The position numbers and the translations under genes were made by a program. This document shows, piece after piece, positions 1 to 6,047 of a stretch of DNA of 9,510 bases. The notes below the pieces were generated by a model that was not told where the DNA came from, made no database searches, and saw only the letters and a program-made list of their open reading frames with translations. Positions within the stretch are counted from its first letter, which is position 1, and every line of letters begins with the position of its first letter. This stretch comes from Armatimonadota bacterium (GTDB lineage Bacteria > Armatimonadota > UBA5829), in the NCBI GenBank assembly GCA_026415535.1, contig JAOAGX010000068.1, forward strand, positions 1 through 9,510, in the 5' to 3' direction.

Positions 1-15
1 GTGTATAAGAGACAG
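1..15 (+). other. Tn5/Nextera mosaic-end adapter remnant
   Basis: The first 15 bases, GTGTATAAGAGACAG, are exactly the last 15 bases of the 19-base Tn5 mosaic end used in Nextera library adapters. Genomic sequence starts at about base 16. This is a library artefact that was not trimmed before assembly, so these bases should not be interpreted biologically. It also means the truncation of the neighbouring transposase at its left end is a contig edge, not a biological break. Confidence 0.95.
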
Positions 16-17
16 GG

Positions 18-143
18 ATGCGAGTCAATCAGGCTGAGCAGTTGAAAGAACTCGAGACAGAAAACACTCGTTTAAAGAGGCTAGTAGCTGATCTTTCGTT
101 GGATAATGCGATTCTAAAGGAGGTGTCTTTGGGAAGCTTCTGA
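18..143 (+). pseudogene. IS3-family transposase OrfA, C-terminal fragment
   Basis: A 41-codon stretch ends at TGA 141-143. It shows the heptad-rich tail typical of IS3-family OrfA proteins: EQLKELETENTRLKRLVADL followed by SLDNAILKEV, the leucine-zipper segment used for transposase multimerisation. The N-terminal helix-turn-helix that binds the IS ends is absent because the contig starts here. The ATG at 18 is just an internal methionine, not a start. The orfB remnant continues in the same frame right after the stop. Intact relatives usually make the OrfAB fusion by frameshifting, so this arrangement may itself reflect decay. Confidence 0.85.
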
Positions 144-610
144 AGCCCGGCGAGACGAAGAACTGCTGTAGAAAAGGCTATGAGCGCGTTCAAGATTTCT
201 CATCGATGCACCTGCCAGACGATTTCACGACCCAGGCCTACCCGGCGTTATGTTCGGAGACGGCCAGGAGACGAGTCGGTTTTGAGTAAGTTAACATCGA
301 AATCTAAAGAAAAATGGCTCGGCAATTTGGGTACAAAGACGCTGTTCATCGAGCCTGGTGCTCCGTGGGAGAATGGTTATACCGAGAGTTTCAACGGCAA
401 AATGCGAGATGAATTGCTGAACTTGGAGATGTTTGACACGCTTTTTGAGGCCCAAATGTTGTTGGAAACCTGGCGGGGTGGAGTATGATCGAGCAAGGCC
501 GCACTCGTCACTTGGCTACAGACCTCCAGCGTCGCAAGCTGTTTGCACTTGATGAGTTGTCTCAAAAAATTGGCACAAACATCGGAAGCTGGTCACGCAT
601 TAGTATCTAA
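144..610 (+). pseudogene. IS3-family transposase OrfB, deleted and frameshifted
   Basis: The frame directly after the orfA stop begins SPARRRTAVEKAM and continues to TRRYVRRRPGDE, the N-terminal part of IS3 OrfB. At about 283-297 it jumps to LTSKSKEKWLGNLGTKTLF, which in complete relatives lies just after the second catalytic Asp (DNGPE...). Most of the integrase core, including both catalytic Asp residues, is therefore missing (by family length roughly 170 residues). The region of the third acidic residue survives (PWENGYTESFNGKMRDELL). At about 477-481 one extra base shifts the frame: the visible frame stops at 486-488, while the next frame reads EYDRARPHSSLGYRPPASQ up to a stop at 550-552. 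A short further stretch reaches TAA 608-610. It is non-functional. Confidence 0.88.
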
Positions 611-639
611 TCAGAATATGCCACCGGTTTTCGAAGAAT

Positions 640-1629
640 TCAGCCGTATTCTCGAAAGGCCTTGCACATAGCCTCAATGTTCTCTCGAGTGTGCCCGCAC
701 GCGTCAGGCGAGCCATAGAACATGCTAATCAGACCGCCGTTGTGGGAACCCAATGTATCCACCATACGTTTCACATAAGCTCGCACGTCCTCCGGACTGC
801 CGTAAGCCATCGTTTTTTGGATGTCCACCGGGCACCAGAAAGCCACTTTCCCTCCTACCCGCTCGTTGAGCACTTCTAGCCCGATGTGCTCCTGTTGATC
901 CATCTGTATTACGTTAAGTCCGGCATCTATAAGCAAAGGCAGCAAGTCTAGGATGTGTCCGCAGGAATGTATCCATACGTCCATTCCAAGTTCGTGTGCA
1001 AGACTCCAGTTCTTACGATAATGCGGCATGAAGAACTCTTCGATCAGATGGAGGCTTACCATCAGCCTGTCCTGCAAACCCCAGTCGTCGTAGCCCATCA
1101 CCCCATCACATCCGCAACTGGCCAACATTCGTATGGACTCTCGCTGCGCCGCTGCAAGTCTTTCTATTAAAGCCTTCAAGTCCTCGGGATGTTCATAGTA
1201 CTCTATGAACATTTTTTGCAAACCGATTAGGTTGTGAGTGCCCTCGTTCAGCGAGTTAAATGGCATTACTCCGAGGCAGTACTTTGGGTTGGAGGATGCG
1301 TTGTTCTCGGCAATTGCTCGCCTAGCTTCCTCGAAGTATTTAGGGTTGTTTAAGTCGGGTAGTTGGTAATCGGCTTGGGCAGTTATGTCCTTGATCGGCC
1401 AATCTACGGCCTCGCCGTAGCTGCCTTGGCTTCGAGTTTCCCAAGTTATGCCCCAGCAGTCTGTCTTGCGTTTACGGCCATCTTTCGTTGATTCCCATTC
1501 TTGGATATCTGGTGGCCCCGGCAACCAGAGCCACAAGATGTCATTTTCCCCGCCGTCGGGGAGAAAATGTGGCATCCTGTCGGGACCGAGGAAGTGAATG
1601 GCGCGCTTGACGCGTTCTCGCGAAGTCAA
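640..1629 (-). CDS. URO-D-superfamily protein B (MtaA/CmuA-like, zinc ligands present)
   Basis: A 329-residue protein of the uroporphyrinogen-decarboxylase TIM-barrel superfamily. It lacks the haem-enzyme signature (MRQAGR) near the N-terminus, so it is not HemE. It resembles the branch that includes corrinoid:thiol methyltransferases (MtaA, MtbA, CmuA). Those use a His-X-Cys...Cys zinc site to activate a thiol, and here the motif is visible as H221-S-C223-G and C311-G in DACGH. The N-terminus TSRERVKRAIHFLGPDR is the usual opening of the family. I chose TTG at 1629 because it has a strong GGGGAGG six bases upstream and puts that opening at residue 2. An ATG at 1671 would add 14 residues and overlap the preceding gene by 26 bases. 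It is the last gene of the minus-strand unit, 16 bases after paralogue A. No corrinoid-binding protein is encoded here, so methyl transfer is only a hypothesis. Confidence 0.85.
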   Translation of the reverse strand: MTSRERVKRAIHFLGPDRMPHFLPDGGENDILWLWLPGPPDIQEWESTKDGRKRKTDCWGITWETRSQGSYGEAVDWPIKDITAQADYQLPDLNNPKYFEEARRAIAENNASSNPKYCLGVMPFNSLNEGTHNLIGLQKMFIEYYEHPEDLKALIERLAAAQRESIRMLASCGCDGVMGYDDWGLQDRLMVSLHLIEEFFMPHYRKNWSLAHELGMDVWIHSCGHILDLLPLLIDAGLNVIQMDQQEHIGLEVLNERVGGKVAFWCPVDIQKTMAYGSPEDVRAYVKRMVDTLGSHNGGLISMFYGSPDACGHTRENIEAMCKAFREYG

Positions 1630-1635
1630 TTCGTG

Positions 1636-1642
1636 CCTCCCC
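1636..1642 (-). promoter_or_regulatory. Shine-Dalgarno site deciding the TTG start of URO-D B
   Basis: The minus strand reads GGGGAGG, then six bases (CACGAA), then TTG at 1629-1627. It sits in the short gap after the stop of URO-D A (1646-1648). No comparable site precedes the ATG at 1671. Confidence 0.75.
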
Positions 1643-1645
1643 AAT

Positions 1646-2773
1646 TTACCAGCGGAAGTCTCGTGCTGCATCGATCATAGTGTCCACTGCTTTTGGATCT
1701 ACGTCGCTGGGTATCGGACTACCCGTGCACAGCACGAACGGCGCACCTTTGCCTGACATTGTCATCTGCTCTTGCACCGCTGCTTCTATTTCTTTCGGGC
1801 TACCTCGTCTTAGTAGTTCCTCCGAATCCAGGTTCCCAAATAAGCAACGGTTCGGACCGAACGCCGCCCGGACTTTATCCAGAGTTACTTCGGCATTCTT
1901 TCGAGGCTGCTCGACCGCAAAGGCGTCTATTTGCAGAGCCGCCTCTCTATCCAAGATGGGGATTACATTCCCTTCGTTCCAAAGTATCACCTTGAGACCT
2001 ACGGCTCGTGCGGCTTTCGTTATGGAATCCTGGTATGGTAGGGCAAATTTGTCGAAGAGAGCAGGCGATATGATGTCACATGAAGCCCAGGCATCGGCAA
2101 TAAACACGGCTTCCGCACCTGCGTCTCTGAGCTCACGCATTCTGAGCTGATCGCCCGAGGCATATTTGTCGCAGGTGTAACGGAAGAGCTCGGGCTCGCA
2201 ACACATAGCTTCCATAGCTCGCTCGAATCCGAACGCATAGCAAGCGCATATGTACGCGGGCGAGTGGTGTGGCAACACAAGGGTATGGTCTCCCAGTTTG
2301 TCGATGAGCCTGGTTAGTCCGTTTAAGTATGAGTTTCCCCATCCTTTAAACTCAGGTATCAGCCTATCTGCATCCTCGAATGATTCTATTGTTCCCACTG
2401 AGTCGCAGCCCTTAGCGCCTGATTCTCGCTCACGAAGACTCAAGCTGCTTTTAATGATTTCATATTCGACGTCCAAGTTTGTATCTTTGACAATCCAAGA
2501 GGAGGAAGTTTCTTCCAGCAATTCAGGTTCTGCGGGGCCAGAGCCTCCGCCGGAGTAGAAAATTATGTCTGGTCGGTGTCTCTCATACAGTTTGATATGA
2601 GCTTGGAACCATGTTTCTTCCCCGCCACAAGCAAGTTTCCAAGGTTCGATTTCCGCCGCCTTCCATACATAATCAAAGCCCCATGTGAACAGAGCAACAG
2701 GTACCCGCTCCGTCGGTTTTCCAGACAGCGCTTCCAGTGCCAATGCTTTGCTTCCGTCGCAAACAGATTGCAT
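1646..2773 (-). CDS. URO-D-superfamily protein A (zinc ligands lost)
   Basis: A 375-residue protein of the URO-D TIM-barrel superfamily. Family features are the N-terminal SGKPTERVPVALF (about 17-29), HHSPAYICACYAFGFERAM (169-187), the DAWAS strand end (227-231), and the C-terminal FGNLDSEELLRRGSPKEIE (312-330) and LCTGSPIPSDVDPKAVDTM (348-366). It also lacks the MRQAGR haem signature. At the position of the H-X-C-G zinc motif it has W265-N-E267-G, and at the distal Cys position it has S356 (a cysteine occurs at C349 instead). An MtaA-type zinc thiolate site is therefore not expected. The ATG at 2773 has AGGAG nine bases upstream. It follows the membrane-protein gene by 70 bases and precedes paralogue B by 16, so A and B are probably co-translated. 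It may be an enzyme with different chemistry, or a partner subunit of B. Confidence 0.85.
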   Translation of the reverse strand: MQSVCDGSKALALEALSGKPTERVPVALFTWGFDYVWKAAEIEPWKLACGGEETWFQAHIKLYERHRPDIIFYSGGGSGPAEPELLEETSSSWIVKDTNLDVEYEIIKSSLSLRERESGAKGCDSVGTIESFEDADRLIPEFKGWGNSYLNGLTRLIDKLGDHTLVLPHHSPAYICACYAFGFERAMEAMCCEPELFRYTCDKYASGDQLRMRELRDAGAEAVFIADAWASCDIISPALFDKFALPYQDSITKAARAVGLKVILWNEGNVIPILDREAALQIDAFAVEQPRKNAEVTLDKVRAAFGPNRCLFGNLDSEELLRRGSPKEIEAAVQEQMTMSGKGAPFVLCTGSPIPSDVDPKAVDTMIDAARDFRW

Positions 2774-2792
2774 TTTTGCAAGCTCCTAAATT

Positions 2793-2807
2793 TGGATTTC
2801 AAATCCA
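2793..2807. repeat. 15-bp palindrome before URO-D A
   Basis: TGGATTTCAAATCCA is a perfect inverted repeat with 7-base arms and a single central base. It lies in the 70-base gap between the membrane-protein gene and URO-D A. On the minus strand it ends 5 bases before the AGGAG ribosome-binding site. As RNA it could form a 6-bp stem with a triloop; as DNA it could be a small operator. It does not resemble the LacI-type sites at 5902 and 6001. It may be chance in an AT-rich gap. Confidence 0.35.
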
Positions 2808-2843
2808 TATTGTCGGCTATCGTAAGTTACTTGGAACTCGGTT

Positions 2844-4769
2844 CTAAAAAACGTGGTACGCTGGCAAGTGCCAAACGACTTCAACGAGAGACCACGCTGC
2901 GCCTAAAGTGTAGTCTCCGAAAACAAGGCCGAGGAAAAAGGGCATTGCTTCACGGAAGAGTTTTAGTCCGCCGTACCTCAACAGCAACAATTTAATCAGC
3001 CAAGCTACCACGAACGGGCACCATACCCATACCATACCCGGTCCGACACAATAGCCCAGAGGGTGAAGCGGGAACCAAACCAGCTTTGCTCGTAACCAAG
3101 TAAGCAGCAATATCAAACCGGCCGACGCTCCAACTATGCTCCATCTCCCCGTATCTTGCGGAGCACCGACTCCAGAGAACCACTGGTAGCTCTCAATGTT
3201 GATCCATCCAGGATATCCTCGGCAGTTAGCTAAAGCACCTTCGCTGTATGCGATTCTGAGGAAGCTCCAGAAGCCGAAAGCGGTTGCCAGAACAACCGAC
3301 AGGATAATTGGCATTACCAGGCGGCGGAGGTCTATTCCCCTCTCGGCGGCTAACTTGAGTGCTTCCATCTGGTTCGGCATCGGATGGCTGCGCATTCCAC
3401 GCCAGTAGGCATGGCTTAGTGCACCTAGCGCGGCGTTCGTGGGTCCCAGCGACTCCAGTCCCAAAAGAGGAAAGATTCCTATGGGTCCGACCGAAGTGAC
3501 GGTGTGCTGAGCTCCAGCCTCTGTCCTTACCCGGGTTATTGCTATAGACACCAGCAGGAACAGTATCACTAGTAATATCGCAAGCCACGCGCTCATACCT
3601 GCGGCGCGCCAGAATATGACAAACAGGATTGTGCCGACAAGTAAACCCCAGAAGGCAACTTTGTAGGAGAACGGCTCTCGCGAATCGTCAATGGCTTCCG
3701 AACCAAGCGCGCTTCGGACAGCTAAGACGAGATGGTAGCGTGCGCCATATATCAGGGCAATTCCGAACATATACCAAGCTCCTATAGCCTGTTCCTTTGC
3801 GAATGGAAAACCAGGGATATCGGCAACTCCGGCCAATCGGCCCGCGATTTCCTGAAATTTCATGAATAGGTAGAAGAACCAACAAGAGAAGGAAACATCC
3901 AGCGGTACTAGGAAAGCCAGCCCGATTATCGAAGGCTGGAAGCTTATATATGTCGGCGAGCTCGGAGCCCAAGTTACCGAGTCGAACCTTATTGGAATCG
4001 GTCCCGTGGTCAGCGCTGGTAGATTGGGATAGTATTCCCTGAGTCCGTTTAGCATACTCAGACATGCGGCTACTGCGCATCCGCCCCAAAACAACTTCTT
4101 GCGAAATATTGACGTAGATAAACTGCTCTCGGTTAGCTCTAGCGGCAGCCTGACGATTGGAAAAGCAAGTTTTGCGTTTTCTGTCCAGGCCTTTCTGAGC
4201 AGAACCGTGAGACAAAGCAACATCCAGACAATAATGACTATCAAGCAAGACCAAGACAATAGCGGGATTAGCCACGCCCCCATAAACTCATTGAGCTGTG
4301 CACCGCCGCGGAAGAAACCTTTCAGAGCAGTCCTATCGGTCACAATTAGCCAGTTTGGCAGATAGGGGATCAGTCGGGAGTCCCATTCGTTCTGAGAGGA
4401 CGCAGCCCAGGCGGGCCATGGAATCGAGGTCATAATTCCTATGATGAAGTCGAAGGCGGCGACCGTGCACGACATGACGAGCATTATGTAGACGGTGATC
4501 AGTTCGGAAGGTCGAAGAACCAACTTCGGGACTAAGCGAGCCAGCAAGGCATTTGCTGCAAGAAGTACGGCGAGACAGAAAACAGGAGTAACAAATAAGG
4601 GGTTCAGTGTCAGAGCATTCAACCAGCGCAGGTCGGCCGCAATTACCCAGTAGACGTTTAACGGTATGAGCAACAGGCCGAGCACTAGGGCCCTTGTTCG
4701 TACTGCGGGATCATTTGCACGAACACAGCGTTTGAGGATCTTGCGTGTTTGTGCTTGTCGGGAATTCAT
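2844..4769 (-). CDS. Polytopic membrane protein, DUF6785/DUF6784-like, putative transporter
   Basis: A 641-residue integral inner-membrane protein with roughly a dozen hydrophobic segments, for example about 27-45, 57-78, 87-113, 165-192, 228-240, 282-302, 328-342, 371-388, 393-411, 484-504, 545-560, 573-596 and 608-633. Conserved-looking stretches match what I remember of the DUF6785/DUF6784 proteins of Armatimonadota, Planctomycetota and similar phyla: ENAKLAFPIVRLPLEL (197-212), VPLDVSFSCWFFYLF (288-302), MRSHPMPNQMEALKLA (459-474) and a C-terminal LLLRYGGLKLFREAMPFFLG (595-614). The function of this family is not established. Its fold and operon position suggest uptake of the ligand sensed by the adjacent regulator. 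The ATG lies 9 bases after the lacI stop, and the preceding CTGAAATAATCTC contains no Shine-Dalgarno sequence, so translation probably depends on coupling with the upstream gene. Confidence 0.8.
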   Translation of the reverse strand: MNSRQAQTRKILKRCVRANDPAVRTRALVLGLLLIPLNVYWVIAADLRWLNALTLNPLFVTPVFCLAVLLAANALLARLVPKLVLRPSELITVYIMLVMSCTVAAFDFIIGIMTSIPWPAWAASSQNEWDSRLIPYLPNWLIVTDRTALKGFFRGGAQLNEFMGAWLIPLLSWSCLIVIIVWMLLCLTVLLRKAWTENAKLAFPIVRLPLELTESSLSTSIFRKKLFWGGCAVAACLSMLNGLREYYPNLPALTTGPIPIRFDSVTWAPSSPTYISFQPSIIGLAFLVPLDVSFSCWFFYLFMKFQEIAGRLAGVADIPGFPFAKEQAIGAWYMFGIALIYGARYHLVLAVRSALGSEAIDDSREPFSYKVAFWGLLVGTILFVIFWRAAGMSAWLAILLVILFLLVSIAITRVRTEAGAQHTVTSVGPIGIFPLLGLESLGPTNAALGALSHAYWRGMRSHPMPNQMEALKLAAERGIDLRRLVMPIILSVVLATAFGFWSFLRIAYSEGALANCRGYPGWINIESYQWFSGVGAPQDTGRWSIVGASAGLILLLTWLRAKLVWFPLHPLGYCVGPGMVWVWCPFVVAWLIKLLLLRYGGLKLFREAMPFFLGLVFGDYTLGAAWSLVEVVWHLPAYHVF

Positions 4770-4778
4770 GAGATTATT

Positions 4779-5801
4779 TCAGCGCCTCAGATAATCCGAT
4801 GACTCCCGGATTACCAACTGCGGCTGCAGAACAATGCCTTGCCTGTCGATATTGGGATTTTCGATGCGCCTACGGAGAAATTCCCAGGCTATTCTGCAAA
4901 CCTGCTCTATGGGAGTAGCTAAGGTGCTCAGTCTAGGTTCGTGATACTCGGTTTCCGGGATTCCGTCGCATCCCGCTAGCGCTACGTCTTCCGGAACCCT
5001 GATCCCTCTTTCGTGCAAGCGGCGGAGTGCCCCTATCATCATCTCATCCGCCGCGCAAAAGATGGCTTCGGGACAACCGTTCTTTTCAAGGTATGTGTCG
5101 ATGTTTTCGTAGGTCGCCCTGCGAAACTCCGTTGCGGATTCGACAGGCACGTATATAAACTCCGTCGGCAGGCCGGCATCCTTCATTACCGAGACATATC
5201 CAACTTGTCGGGGCTCACCCATCCAAGCCTCAGAGCTTGGCCCTAGCCAAGCTATTCGCCTGTTTCCGTTTTCCAGAAGATGGCGTATTACACTGACGGT
5301 GCCTGAGAGCAAGTCCACGCCTACATAATCAGTTTTGTCGGACCAAAAAGCGCCGGCGCTTACTGTAGGTTTTCGATCTTCCGGGCTGGTCTGCAAGTAA
5401 GCGTCTACACACATGGGACTTTCGAATGCCAAGATGCCGTCCACCGGCCACAGCGCCGAGTTGCGCCACGTGGCGTTTTCGTCTACCAACTCGTCGGTTT
5501 CTACAAGCTGGACCTCGTAATTATCTTTGTTTAGAAGTTCTTGAAACAACCATACGGCTTGGGAGTAATATGCGTCGTATACGCCGTATGTCCACAGCGC
5601 GATCGAATGTGTCTTGCCCGTTGACAAAGCTCTTGCAAGCGGATCTGGCTGGTAGCCAAGTTTCAGTGCAGCGTTCAGAACCCGTTCACGGGTTTGCGGG
5701 CTTACGCGGGATCCGTGCCGACCGCTAAGTACAAGCGATACGGTGGCCGTAGATACACCTGCCATTTGTGCTACGTCGCTGGCTCTAACGCGTCTTTTCA
5801 T
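4779..5801 (-). CDS. LacI-family transcriptional regulator 1
   Basis: A 340-residue LacI/GalR-type DNA-binding regulator. The N-terminal helix-turn-helix spans about residues 5-27 (ASDVAQMAGVSTATVSLVLS); specificity positions equivalent to LacI Tyr17, Gln18 and Arg22 are T18, A19 and L23. The hinge helix includes LARAL (residues 55-59 approximately), the minor-groove intercalating element. The rest is a periplasmic-binding-protein-like effector domain ending with PEDVALAGCDGIPETEYHEP and IEQVCRIAWEFLRRRIENP. The ATG at 5801 has GGAGGGAG upstream. In the leader a GACAAC/GTTGTC inverted repeat (5816-5821/5834-5839) lies just before that site. It is the first gene of the minus-strand unit, so it probably regulates the membrane protein and URO-D genes and itself. 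The effector is unknown; closest visible relative is the divergent paralogue. Confidence 0.93.
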   Translation of the reverse strand: MKRRVRASDVAQMAGVSTATVSLVLSGRHGSRVSPQTRERVLNAALKLGYQPDPLARALSTGKTHSIALWTYGVYDAYYSQAVWLFQELLNKDNYEVQLVETDELVDENATWRNSALWPVDGILAFESPMCVDAYLQTSPEDRKPTVSAGAFWSDKTDYVGVDLLSGTVSVIRHLLENGNRRIAWLGPSSEAWMGEPRQVGYVSVMKDAGLPTEFIYVPVESATEFRRATYENIDTYLEKNGCPEAIFCAADEMMIGALRRLHERGIRVPEDVALAGCDGIPETEYHEPRLSTLATPIEQVCRIAWEFLRRRIENPNIDRQGIVLQPQLVIRESSDYLRR

Positions 5802-5901
5802 CTAGTACTCCCTCCGACAACAGAGAGTCTACGGTTGTCAAGAAGATACCTCCGTCAACTTGCCGAATGCTTACTGGTCCACTTTACCGTACTTAGATGA
5901 T

Positions 5902-5915
5902 CGCAACCGCTTAAC
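5902..5915. promoter_or_regulatory. LacI-type operator O1 at the minus-strand start site
   Basis: CGCAACCGCTTAAC shares GCAA(C/G)CGCTTAA, 11 of 12 bases, with O3 at 6001. It has the central CG typical of LacI/GalR operators. It overlaps the downstream edge of the minus-strand -10 box and the expected transcription start near 5907, a classic repressor position. Which of the two LacI proteins binds cannot be told. Confidence 0.6.
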
Positions 5916-5943
5916 TATACCGCAGTATCGCTTTCCAAGTCAA
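5914..5943 (-). promoter_or_regulatory. Sigma70-type promoter for lacI 1 and the minus-strand unit
   Basis: On the minus strand, TTGACT (5943-5938) and TATAGT (5919-5914) are separated by 18 bases, each box one mismatch from consensus. Initiation is expected near 5907, giving a leader of about 105 bases before the lacI 1 start at 5801. Operator O1 lies at the start site. Confidence 0.65.
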
Positions 5944-5985
5944 CAACGATCCAGTCAAGGGCTATTGCGCAGTGTTAATGCTCTC

Positions 5986-5997
5986 CGCAAGCGATCA
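5986..5997. promoter_or_regulatory. Possible LacI-type half-site O2
   Basis: CGCAAGCGATCA repeats the GCAAGCG left half found in O3, 16 bases away, but the right half does not match. It lies just upstream of the plus-strand promoter. It could be a weak auxiliary site or chance similarity. Confidence 0.3.
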
Positions 5998-6000
5998 GTA

Positions 6001-6016
6001 TTGCAAGCGCTTAATG
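6001..6016. promoter_or_regulatory. LacI-type operator O3 over the lacI 2 promoter
   Basis: TTGCAAGCGCTTAATG contains the perfect palindrome AAGCGCTT (6005-6012) with central CG, a common LacI/GalR core. It covers the -35 box and part of the spacer of the plus-strand promoter. Binding there should block transcription of lacI 2. Confidence 0.65.
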
Positions 6017-6029
6017 TCTGTGCTAGGAT
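6001..6029 (+). promoter_or_regulatory. Sigma70-type promoter for lacI 2
   Basis: TTGCAA (6001-6006) and TAGGAT (6024-6029) are 17 bases apart, and TGC directly before the -10 box makes an extended -10. Each box matches consensus at four of six positions. The expected start is near 6036, leaving a very short leader that contains AGCGGAG, eight bases before the ATG. Confidence 0.5.
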
Positions 6030-6047
6030 GTTAGCGGAGTTAGTAAT

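Larger units (their letters stand above)
16..610 (+). mobile_element. Degenerate IS3-family insertion sequence (remnant)
   Basis: Remains of orfA and orfB of an IS3-family element lie in order on the plus strand: orfA C-terminus, orfB N-terminus, then orfB C-terminus. The left part is missing because the contig starts inside orfA. The centre of orfB is deleted and the end is frameshifted, so the element cannot transpose itself. I could not identify a right terminal inverted repeat. The end is placed at the last stop codon (608-610) of the residual downstream reading frame and may be off by tens of bases. It lies 29 bases from the 3' end of the convergent URO-D-like gene and does not interrupt it. 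Confidence 0.85.

Noticed and set aside
631..655. Hairpin TCGAAGAAT/ATTCTCGA around the stop codon of URO-D B as an intrinsic terminator
   Set aside because: The stem has a bulge and is AT-rich, and no T-run follows on the minus strand.
1680..2150. A long plus-strand open frame (156 codons) across the URO-D A gene, and similar antisense frames across the membrane-protein gene
   Set aside because: They are antisense shadows of well-supported minus-strand genes, without family motifs or ribosome-binding sites.
640..2773. The two URO-D genes as hemE (haem biosynthesis)
   Set aside because: Neither has the N-terminal MRQAGR substrate-binding signature of HemE, and duplication beside a LacI regulator and transporter does not fit haem synthesis.
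3688..4275. A 195-codon minus-strand frame inside the membrane-protein gene
   Set aside because: It is an out-of-frame overlap of the 641-residue gene, with composition of a shifted frame and no recognisable domain.
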